Positions 43,110 through 52,758 of a stretch of 64,000 bases of DNA are shown piece after piece; the stretch's first letter is position 1, and each line of letters begins with the position of its first letter. The notes under the pieces were generated by a model. The model was not told where the DNA came from. It ran no database searches and saw only the letters and a program-made list of their open reading frames with translations. The translations under genes were made by a program, and so were the position numbers. Origin of the DNA: Evernia prunastri (lineage: Eukaryota; Ascomycota; Lecanoromycetes; Lecanorales; Parmeliaceae); assembly GCA_003184365.1 (NCBI GenBank), contig NKYR01000092.1, positions 1-64,000 of the forward strand, read 5' to 3'.

Positions 43110-44089
43110 ATGGACGCCGAAGCCCAGAAAAACATTGTGCAGAGTCATGGCCACTTAGTCTCACACAAGCCTGCACACCAAATTAGCTTGAAAAGCAAAT
43201 TCAGCACTGAAGACAGTGGTCCCCCATCGCCATCATCTGGACCTATGAACAACTTTGGAGAAGTAGCGCCGGGCATCTACCGAAGCAGCTTCCCGCATGC
43301 AGACAATATGGCGCATGTGAAATCATTGGGACTGAAATCGATTCTGTAAGAACATCATGGGATGAGTTTCGAAGTGGTTCTGATCATGACCAGCACCTTA
43401 GTGAAGACGCCCCACTCGGAAGATTTTCTTGAGTACGTAGAAGAGGAGGGCATTGAGCATTTTCGTATTATCATTCCCGCACACAAGAACCCGTCCAGTA
43501 TCATCCCGATAGACACGCTTCTCGAAACCTTGAAAATCATACTCAATCGCTCAAATTATCCCCTACTGATTCATTGCAATAAGGGCAAGGTACGTATAAA
43601 GCTGTCCCGCGGAAACAAGACCCCATCTAAAATCGTCAACAGCATCGAACGGGCTGCATGGTGGCTTGTTACCGGAAATTGACCGGCTGGACCGATGCTG
43701 CCATCATTACGGAGTACGTAGTAGCCCACTTCACAAGTCGTTCGACACGCCACCCAAAAGAGGCGACTAATCATTATTTCTGCAGGTACCGCACCTTCGC
43801 AGGAGACAAATTTCGCCCCCTAGACGAAGCCTTCATCGCCTCATTCAACGCGGAAACGGCACAGCAGATTCTCGATGGCGTGGACATGCCTTACGTCCCT
43901 CTTCAGAGGAGCCCCGTTCCGAGGAGGCTAGGAAGCCCGCCCCCTTTCCCTTGGGCCGAGGCTTTTGGGACAGCGACCGAAGACTCAGCCGACAGTCTTC
44001 CCACGCCTCCCCCCTCGGACAAATCCGAGAGAAGCTACGATGACGACACATGGCCTCCCTTAGGGGCCCCCTCGCCGGAACGATGGTGA
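43110..44089 (+). CDS. Siw14/PFA-DSP-type dual-specificity phosphatase
   Basis: Exons 43110-43345, 43394-43589, 43643-43713, 43786-44089; 268 residues. It is an atypical dual-specificity phosphatase of the plant-and-fungi (PFA-DSP) group. The yeast homologue Siw14 cleaves the 5-beta phosphate of inositol pyrophosphates. Markers: NNFGEVAPGIYRSSFPH, LKSILTLVKTPHSEDF, and the CX5R loop HCNKGKHRTGC (Cys140, Arg146), formed only after removing intron 2 (exon junction between GK and HR). ITEYRTFAGDKFRPLDEAFI follows. The C-terminal ~75 residues are Pro/Ser-rich and disordered. The third exon uses donor GA/GTACGT so that the family sequence TEYRTFAG is kept. Probably cytosolic. Confidence 0.92.
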
Positions 44090-44764
44090 TGATTCTAAAG
44101 GGGGGCTGGAAGACCAGACGGGACTAAAGCCGTGACTGGAAAACCTGCGCGTGGGTGCGTTTGTGTCCGTATTTGACATTTACAGCTTCTGGCGTCTTGT
44201 CGATCTGGCCCGGGAGAGGCGCTGTTGACTCGTTTGGAAACGACCCCCATGGTGGCCAGTTCTGCCTTACGTACATCTTTTGGATTGAGAATATATTATA
44301 GTGGGAGGCTCCGTTGCGTTAACAAGAACAGAAAAGTTTCAACGATTCCTCAACCGATGGCCCCTATTCCCCCCCACATTCAGTTCATTCATTCACCCAT
44401 CATATCGCCTTGTGCAAGTCATAATCAACGATCCAACAACCCCATCCCCTTCTCCCCTCCCCTTTTCCAAACCCTCAAACCCACCCTTCCCATTTCCATC
44501 CTCCTAGACACTTCCCTCTAGTCCGTCTCAGTCAGTGCAAAAAGAAAACAAAGAAAGGGAATAAAAGGGAAGGGAAAGGGGGAAAAAAAGCCACAGTGGC
44601 GCCCCCAAAGGCCCGACCTACCGACCTACCGACCGACCGACGTCCCTCCAAAAAAGCGCCGGTCCTTTTGGCCCCCAAGCCCCACACAAAAGCCAAGTCT
44701 GGAACCTACCGAGTATCGGCTGGCTGATGTTGAGTTGAGTTTTGCCGGCTTGCTTTGAGGGGAG

Positions 44765-44965
44765 GTTTAGGTGAGGTGAGTAGGTGAGGAGGTAGGTGGG
44801 GAGGTAAGGTGGGTAGGGAGGTAGGTAGGTATGTAGGGAGGTATGTAAGGTGGGTAAGGTGGGTAAGGTGGGTAGGTATGTAGGGAGGTAGGTAGGGAGG
44901 GAGGTAGGTAGGGAGGTAGGGAGGTATGGAGGTAGGGAGGTATGGACATATGTAGGTATGGGGAT
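44765..44965 (+). repeat. GGTAGG / GGTATGT minisatellite
   Basis: About 200 bp of irregular tandem units based on GGTAGGGAGGTATGT and AAGGTGGGT. The minus strand reads as Tyr/Pro/Thr-rich open frames in several phases, as expected of a repeat. Confidence 0.85.
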
Positions 44966-45499
44966 ATGTAGGTAGTCATGTATGCAGTCAGATGGGATAC
45001 CCAGCCCGCAGCTTAAAGTCACATTTTGAGTTAAGGTAGGGTTTTTGTGTTTGAATTTTTTTATTCCTCCGGCAGCAATAAATTTTTTAGGTTTCAACTA
45101 TGTGGTTGTGGAAATGTTGAAGAGTTCGGGCTGCGGGCTTAGGAAAGGGAAGGTTTGGGGGCTGAAATGCACGTCCAAAGAAAAAGCGAAAAACGCGAGG
45201 AATGCACGCTTCGCGGTCTTCGCTCTGGTTTTTGTTTTGTTTTTGTTTTTTATTGAGTTAAATGAGGAGATTAGGGCAGGGAGGGGTGCTCGGGGGGTTG
45301 AGGGTTGGGGTTTGGGACGATTGGGGGGAATGGGGGTTGAGACTTGGGGGGGGGGGGGGGGGGAGCTATGCTAAGGCGTGTAAGGTGATTGATTACTTTG
45401 GTGAATTGATTTCCTTTTTCAATTTCGGATGGCTTTGATGCGGGTATGTGTGTGTTTGTGCTGTAGGATGGTTTATGTGGGTGTTTGTATATGTATGAT

Positions 45500-45830
45500 G
45501 GAGGGGAGCAGAGGATAGAAGAGGATAGAGGATACAGGAGAGGAGAGGAGAGAAGAAAGGAGAGGAGAGGAGCATAGAGTATGGTGTAGCAGAGTATAGA
45601 GTGGAGTACGTCTAGCATAGTATGGTACAGTACAGTAGAGTACAGTACAATAGAGTAGAAGGTGGAGCAGAGGATGGTATAGTAGAGGATAGTACAGTAT
45701 AGCAGAAAGCAGACTAGATTATAGTACAGCATAGTAAGTATAGTAGAAACTGAGGGTAGTAGAGTAGAGTAGAGTATAGTAGAGCATAACAGAGAACAGT
45801 AGAGTAGAATAGTATAGTATGGTGGTTTGT
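45500..45830 (+). repeat. TAGAG/TACAG degenerate microsatellite
   Basis: About 330 bp of degenerate pentamers (GTAGA, GTACA, AGGAG), free of gene signal on either strand. Confidence 0.8.
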
Positions 45831-45854
45831 AGTAATAGCATAGTATCAACACCT

Positions 45855-46080
45855 ATGGTCAGGTATGTACGCGAGCTTAAGTCGGTACGCAAGGTAAGTA
45901 GATACACATGGTCAGGTATGTACGCAAGCTTAGGTATGTACGCAAGGTAAGTAGGTACGCAAACTTAGGTAGGTACGCGAGCTTAGGTAGGCACGCAAAC
46001 TTAGGTAGATACACCTGGTCAGGTCAGGTCAGGTTAGGTCCGCAAGATCAGGTCAGGTCAGGTCAGGTCAGGTCCGTCCG
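45855..46080 (+). repeat. 18-bp GGTACGCAAGCTTAGGTA units and AGGTC pentamers
   Basis: Units of the form GGTACGCAAGCTTAGGTA (with GCGAGCTT and GCAAACTT variants) repeat about seven times, then pass into an (AGGTC)n pentamer array. It is locally enriched in TACGC and AGGT. Confidence 0.8.
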
Positions 46081-46786
46081 CGATGTCAAGTAGCTAAGGT
46101 AGGTACCTAGGTAGGCAGCCATTAGCTACCTTACCTTACCTTATGCAGGTACCTACTGACCGCATGGGGGAACCGTCAAAAGCGAGCGATATTCCGTCTT
46201 CTTACCTAAGTTAGTCCTCTTCCTGCCTCCCCTTCCTTCCTTCCTTCCTTCAAGCTCAAGGAGGAAGAGGGTCCAAAAAGGGGTTTCCCTTTCCCCTTTC
46301 CCTTTCTAGCGTTGGTTCTTTAGAACTGGTTGGCATCTGGGTTTGGATCGATCGGGATGCGATCTCAGATGAGAATGAGATTAGCTGGGACGGGACGGGG
46401 TTAGGCCCAAGGGGATAGGGTACGGATTGCGTGCGTTCTTGATCTGCGTGCTGGGATTTGCGTGCTAGAGCCGCTCTGGGGCGATGGCGGTGGGTTCGAG
46501 CTGGATGGAGGTGGAAGCTGTATTCATTCGCTGGTTCGTTTATTCATTCGTTCATTCGGGTACCAAGGTTTCTGCTGGTGAAAGGGAACGAAAGAAAGAA
46601 AGAAAGAAAGAAAGGGGATAGGAGTATGTAACGGCTGGATTTATCTGGCATAGTATACATACGTACGCATCACTATCGAAGTATTCCACGGCAGAATGGA
46701 GCTCCGAAGTCGTGTTGTGTTGTAAAGCAAAAAAACAAAACAAAAACGAATCCAAAGCTAGACGACCGTAAACAGCATCAAAAAAA

Positions 46787-47761
46787 TCAAGCCTCTTCCT
46801 CTTCGGCAGTAGCAGCGGTCGTTCCCACGCCTTTCTTCACCGCCCCACCTTTCCTCTCCCTCGCGGCCCCCCCGTACTTCTCCCACCGCACCCTCAGGTC
46901 CTCCTTGACGCCGCCGTTCTTCTCCACCACCAGCCCGCGCAGCCATTCGTTCTCCGTCTCCAGCTGCCCGATGCGCTGCTCCAGCTGCAGCGTCTTGTTC
47001 TCCAGCTCCTTGGCCGTCTGCTCGAGGGCCTGCTCGCGCTGCTTCTTCTTGACGCGGAAGCGCGCCGAGGCGGCGGTGTTGCGGCGCCGCTTGTCCTCCT
47101 CGGCCGCGAGGCGGGCGGCGGGGGTTTCGGGCTCGGTGGAGCCGGCGTGGTGGGCGGTCGGGGAGGTTTGCGGCGGGGGCGGGGTCAGGTGGTGTTTCTG
47201 GCCCGGGTATGGGGCCGGGTTGAAACTTTGGTCAAAGGAGATGGGGGAATTGGAGGATGGGTATAGGCCGCTTGGGAGACTGTTGCCTGGATATTGGGGT
47301 TGGAGAGGAGCGGTGATGGCGGATTGAGGGGAGGTGGGGACAAAGGACTCGATGCCTGTGAAAGGGAAGTCGCCTGGTGAGACGATGTGAGCGTTGAGTC
47401 ACGGATTTTGGAAGCAAGGTGCAGGTTTGTTGCGACGAGTTGATGTCGCGGAGTCGGCGGATGTTCGGATACGCAACATACCATTGACGAAATCCATGCC
47501 TTTTCCACCGAGCTTGTTGTTCGCAGCGGCATTCTCCCTCCTGGCCTTTTCTTCTAGAGCAGGATCATATGCGGACATGGGGAATTCGCCATCGAAATCG
47601 AGGAACTCGGTATTGGTGAACTGGGCCAGTTCATCGTCGAGATTGAAATCATCCTGATGTTGGATGGCGACGTCGTGGGCGGAGGGAATGGTATTGAGGT
47701 TGGCGAGATAGTTGGAGACGTTGGATGGCTTGCGACCTTTGTAAGGGTGCAGGACCGGCAT
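46787..47761 (-). CDS. bZIP transcription factor, CYS3/MetR-type sulfur regulator
   Basis: The model is complement(46787-47355, 47482-47761); 282 residues; one 126-nt intron. It is a nuclear bZIP activator of sulfur-assimilation genes, the family of Neurospora CYS3 and Aspergillus MetR. The basic region RRRNTAASARFRVKKKQRE (about residues 183-201) is the CYS3 signature, including the NTAASARFR core. It is followed by a heptad zipper with LEQTAKELENKTLQLEQRI and ENEWLRGLV. The N-terminal half has acidic patches (DDFNLDDELAQFTNTEFLDFD) typical of an activation domain. The middle is Pro/Ser-rich. The 5' flank runs through a long gene-free stretch. Target genes were not looked for; no CYS3-regulated neighbour is obvious. 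Confidence 0.92.
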
Positions 47762-49518
47762 GGTGCAATCAATGATGATGTTTGCTCAAAGGCCTCAAAA
47801 AGAGAAGCAACAGCAATGGCATTTAAAGGAGGGATGGGTCAGTAATAGTAGTAGTGATAGGCAGTCACAAGCAAAAGTTGAACGGAGAAAGCGGAGAAAA
47901 TGATTTAATTCGAGGGGAAGGGACTCGGGAGGGATAATTTCGTCAGAAGTTCAGAAGGTGGGTGGACCCCAAGATTTCTAAGTATTATTATTCACTGAAA
48001 GGTGAAGTAAGAAGGTGGGGTGATTAGCAAGCGAAAGGTTGGGGCTAGGATGATTGCGGATAAGCGCTACGCACCACGGCTTTCATGCATGGCTTTTAAG
48101 TGACTTTTAAGCTCCTTTGGCCCCCCATTCACATTCCAAACCTCAAATCCAAACCTGTGGGGCTGATCTCCCAATCTTCAATAATCTTCAACTCATTCCC
48201 ACATTCGCTTAACTAATAATGATTAACACAGGCATTATTAACACATCATCTTGCTTAGGTACCTATCCTAATAAAAGATCATCTCATTCAATTGACTACC
48301 TACCTTAGTGTTATAACCATACTCTTCTCTCTGTATGCTCCCATCTGTCTCGATCGGTCTGTTTAAAGTTGATGTAGAGTAGAAAAGGAGAAGAAGAGAC
48401 TTAAGGAATCAATGGCTGGCAATGAAGTTGCCACAAGCGCTTGTCGTCAAAATCTTTCCGGTTGATTAGATAATAGCACCGGGGAATTCATTTGACCTTC
48501 TAATAAATTGTAATCAAAAAGAAGAGCCGAGCTTGCACTCCTCTATGCGATTTCCCCCAGCCCTTTATCCCTCACCCTGTCACGTCTTCTGAAGTACATA
48601 CAGTCTACACATTATTGTCACTTGTATGAATCTTCGTCCCTTGAAGATTCACTGTTTTCGAGAGAACTATCTTCTAGACAGTTATTCTCTGGGGGGTTCT
48701 TCCCTTGAAGAGCCAATCGCTTGAGAGGTCTATTCTTTAATTAAATATTTTTCATGGACCGAATCCCTTTAACAGTCACCCCATCTGCAAGTCTGCTATG
48801 CTAGAGTGTCTCGGTTCTACTCCATGGGGTTTGTGATTTCATTGTGACACCTTCAGAAGATTTTCCCCCATTATAGCACTTATCTCCTCAGGGTCAAAAT
48901 ATTCATCATTTATACAGTAATCTGTTCAAAAGTCTGTATGACATTTTGACCTCTAAAGCACCCCTTATTTATGACATCTATTGTTCAAGTGGCATTTGTT
49001 CCAGCATATTAAAGTAATCATTTACATAGTAACCTGCTTGAGCGCCTGTTTTTCTGGTATTATCGTTCAAGTAGTGGCCTGTTTGGAGATCCACCCTCCT
49101 AAGATTGACCATTGGTTGCAACCACTACCCAAACAATGACTTGTCTGCACATTCATCATCTGACCTATTCGCACATTCACAGCCAGTATTCACGGCCACT
49201 AGCGTGAGCTGTTGTGCATACATAAATCCCAATTTACCCAAGCCAGAACATCTCCCATCTCCAAAAGCAGTCCTGATCAGGACCCATTAAGAACTAATCC
49301 TACGACTCCCTTGCATATTAGTGTACACCGAGGTATACCCCGGGGGGATTAGGATCTGGGCTTCGAAGCAATTAGTCCACCGTGCAACCAACTTCTCCCT
49401 CTCCCCCCCAAGTCATCGAGATCCACACAATAAATACTTCAGACGGCGATCCATCACCGAGTGTTGTCACACATCGTCGGCGACTGCCTTAATGGCTCAA
49501 TGATAGCGATACAAATAT
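47762..49518. other. 1.75-kb gene-free region upstream of the bZIP gene
   Basis: AT-rich sequence that includes the bZIP promoter and 5' UTR. Between 48600 and 49100 there are phrase-like degenerate repetitions (AGTAATCTGTTCAAAAGTCTG, AGTAACCTGCTTGAGCGCCTG, AGTGGCCTGTTTGGAGATCC) spaced about 60-140 bp apart. No gene is supported. Confidence 0.55.
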
Positions 49519-51200
49519 ATGACAAGATCATTCGAGATGTTTATCAACGCTCGACGTCCACAACCCAAATGGCGACCGAACTTTACATGTTACCATTCAC
49601 CGTGGACGAGCGAACTCGCCGCTAAGTTCCGGAGGCACAGGCGTAAAAAACCCATCTCAGAGACCTACGATCGCTACTCGTATCTGCTCCACAGCCAAGG
49701 CTCCCGCGTTTGAAGTCTGGCTTCGAGAATGATTGTTTGTCGGAAGCTTTAGCCACAATCATGGTAGTGACTGTAGGACTTTGCTTCGAGAAGGCCTTTC
49801 GTGCGGGAAAAGGAAAAGGCAGAGGCTGAGATCGGTCCGGAGGAGTATTGATTGGGCGGTCGTCGAGGAGGCGATGTCTGCCTATCTACCTTTGCAGACA
49901 CTCATCCTCAGACATGCCTACACAACCAAGTCTCAGCGTTCCTGGCGGGAGCAAAGGAGGCTTGACGAAACAGAGCAAAGCCTTGATGACAGCGAGGAAC
50001 CCCCGTTGTCATGGAGTACGATAGACGACTTCGAAGTCGTTGAGACGGATGTGAAGGACATGAGGGCTAGCAAGGCTACCAGCACTGGTGGGAGCAAGAC
50101 GCCTAGCTCTCGCTGCCATCACAGATTTTCAAGCTGTCGAGATAGACGCCGACTCTGAAGCGTTCCATGGCAAATTCCGACGCCTTGTATCCGGAAGAAG
50201 AGGCAAAGATCGAGCCTTTTTGACGGTCCGTACCTGTTTGAAGACCTACCTACTAGGTGGACCGAACCGATGGAATGAAGACTGACTTCCTAGCCGGGAG
50301 AATCGCGACGGAAAAGGAAGCAAAGGTGCTGCCAAGCCTGCCTCGCGAGCAGGTGGCCTGTCTCATCCGGCATCCTCTCTTGTCTTCGAGTCCACAGGAC
50401 GTCGCCCCGCGCCCAGAAGGTTGAAGATATCCTGGATCCTTTCCTTTCGGGTGTGGGGGAGGGGGGCGCGGTGAATCCGGTCACTGCAGGTTTACAGCCA
50501 AGATACGGTAGGATCTGGAAAGGCTTTGCCGGGAGTGGTTCGACGCATCCGGGGGAAAGGGGGGGGGGTTCTGGAGCGAAGGGCGGTTTTGTCAAATCGG
50601 AATAATAGGCTTGCGCTGGAGTATCTCCACCGTACACCAGCGTACCGCCATTGCGTGTATTCTTTCGAGACCTGCACTGTGCCAGGGAGGTGAAGACGGT
50701 TGGCGCCGAAGAGGCCAAGGGGCTCCTCCTAGCAATGGAAATCCTTCTACCTTGTTCTCCGTCCCAACCTTCTCTCCCTCTACAAATCTCCCACCGAGGA
50801 GCGGCTCCTCAAACAAATCCGCCTCAACGACCTCAACACTGTCGGCTACCTCAAAGACCCAAAAGGCCGCCGGCAACACCTGTTCGGCCTCTTCTCCCCC
50901 GAGCGCAACTACCACTTCCAAGCAAAAAGCGACGCAGATGCGAAAGCATGGGTGGAATTGATCAAGCAAGAATCGCCAAAACTTGACGAGGAACGACCGG
51001 TGGACCTCGGCAGCCCAACCGCTCACGAGGGTGCGAATTGTTCAAGCCCTCATTCGCCAACAACCACCTTCTCTCCTTCCCATATACGATACTCAGTCCA
51101 CATCTCTCTCTCTCCCTATCTCTCCATGGACAAGCATTCTCGGTATACCGCCGTATTACATGCCACATCACGAGAACGGCCCCCGTCGCTACCCGACTGA
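49519..51200 (+). pseudogene. Frameshifted gene for a pleckstrin-homology (PH) domain protein
   Basis: Consecutive segments of one protein can be read only by changing frame repeatedly: KKPISETYDRYSYLLHS (about 49640-49700), then ENDCLSEALATIMVVTVGLC (about 49725-49785), VVEEAMSAYLPLQTLILRH (about 49860-49920), AAITDFQAVEIDADSEAF (about 50110-50165) to LKTYLLGGPNRWNED, TDFLAGRIATEKEAKVLP (from 50281), AVNPVTAGLQPRYGRIWK (from 50468), two adjacent in-frame stops TAA TAG at 50603-50608, and finally a PH domain (QWKSFYLVLRPNLLSLYKS from 50733, then RRQHLFGLFSPERNYHFQAK). At least five frame changes lack plausible introns. The PH domain would bind phosphoinositides or proteins. Assembly errors are a weaker alternative. 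Confidence 0.72.
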
Positions 51201-51900
51201 CTCGACCCCACTGCCAACTTTCTCATCACTCCTGGCTAAAGCACAGTCAGTCAGTCTGCAGGAAATACTACCGTGATGTATCCGCCCTTGCTCCTCGCTC
51301 CGTTAGCCGAGACAGAGACTGAGATATACCGTCATGCCATGCGGTCTCGGTCGTCCTCTGTTGACGGAAGCATTCTTGCGAGCTCCGCGGGAAGGTGATG
51401 GATGAGAAGAAATCTGAGACCGCGAATTTTGCCAAATGCTCTCTCCGCGTCGGCGCCTCGGTTTTGACGATTTCTTGACGGATAGCGCGGCGGGCTCGGC
51501 GGTTCGATGAGGTGTTGCGGTGCCGATTTGGGGCGTGGATAGTCTGATATGGGATGGGGAAAGCGCTCTGATGAAAAAAAAAGGAAAAAAAAAACTGATG
51601 GCTATAGTGTCAAATACAGGATTACAGTAGAAGCGAAGCACTGGATTCAATGACCTCCAATTCAGAGGTTGATGGTTCAACTAAAATGACAAAGAGAACT
51701 GATTTACATATATAGATATATAAAAGGATCTCATGACGCAGCAATCAATTACAGCATTCCCTCCTTCAGCAGAAACGTCGTCGTCCGTCCGTCCGAATTG
51801 ATTGATTGATATCGTGAAGTCTTCATCCCCCAACGCGGCACGTACAAACCCCCCAAACAAAACACAAACTCCCCTCTCCTCTCCTCCCCTCTCCTCCTCC

Positions 51901-51942
<42 letters not shown>

Positions 51943-52758
51943 CCACCATCACCACCGCCGCACTCCACACAGCCTTTCAATACTCCACTCCACTTCACTT
52001 CACTTCACTTCACTTCACCCCGCTTCACTTCCACCATCTCGGGCACTCCGCCGTTGATGGTGCTCGGAGCATATAAAAACGCCAGAACTGGACCGCGCGT
52101 GGGAGGATCTACTGCTAACTTGCCCTCCTGTCCTGTCCTGGCAGCCGGGGGTGGTTTGGGGAGGGTGTAGGGGGGAGGGAAAGGGGGAGGGGAGGGGGAA
52201 GGGAAGGGAGGAGGGAAGGGGGGTTGGTTAGTCAAGTAGGGGATAGAGAGAGAGAGGGGGGGGAATAGGAGCGAGCGAGCGAGCGAGCGAAGAAAGGGAA
52301 GGGAAGGGAAGGGAAGAGAAGCGGCGCGGTGTCGGATAGTTGGATGCGTGCGTGCGGAGATCATTATCGATCGCGTGCATGCATGCTGGGGTCGAGCGTG
52401 CATGCTGGGAGATTTTCCGTTGGTTGGGAGGGGGATGGGCTGGTGTCTGTTGGATGAGGGGATGGATGGATGGGGGGTGATGGCATGAAGGGGAGTGGGG
52501 GGGTTGGAGATGGAGTGTGGAGAGGGGTGGTTTCGGATGGAGTTGGCTGATGTGTCATATCATCTTCTAGGTTTTGCACCACCTATACTATATACCATGC
52601 CATGCCCTATGTGCCTATGCTGTGTTTGCATGCTATGTGACGTGTTATGTTATGTGCAGCCGAATTCATCAAAGCCTCTATATCTAGGCTGTATGCCCCC
52701 CACCCCAGCGCCACGCTGAACCGCAGCATTTAATTCAAAATATGTCCGTCTATCTCTT
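51201..52758. other. Gene-free region with trinucleotide and purine-rich repeats
   Basis: About 1.5 kb between the PH pseudogene and the 3' end of the fusion transporter. It contains a (TCA)n tract at about 51900-51942, a (CTTCA)n stretch at about 51990-52020, a purine-rich block at 52165-52320 with (GAGC)n near 52270, and GGATGG-type repeats to 52520. No gene is supported. Confidence 0.7.
51900..51942 (+). repeat. (TCA)n trinucleotide microsatellite
   Basis: About fourteen perfect TCA units, followed by imperfect CACCACCATCACC. All three frames remain open through it, producing spurious poly-Ser and poly-Asp ORFs. Confidence 0.9.

Larger units (their letters stand above)
44090..46786. other. 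2.7-kb gene-free, simple-sequence-rich region
   Basis: No gene is supported. It holds, in order, a pyrimidine-rich stretch (44340-44520), a GGTAGG/GTATGT array (44765-44965), an 18-G run (45346-45363), TAGAG/TACAG arrays (45500-45830), an array of about 18-bp GGTACGCAAGCTTAGGTA units (45855-46015), AGGTC pentamers (46016-46075), a TTCC tract (about 46228-46250) and an AAAG tract (46590-46614). Reading frames across these are repeat artefacts. Confidence 0.75.

Noticed and set aside
44618..45852. Tyr/Pro/Thr- and Leu/Tyr-rich minus-strand frames of 160-193 codons
   Set aside because: They are translations of GGTAGG and TAGAG arrays.
51681..52403. Poly-Asp, poly-Ser and Pro-rich frames
   Set aside because: They depend on the TCA microsatellite and purine-rich repeats.
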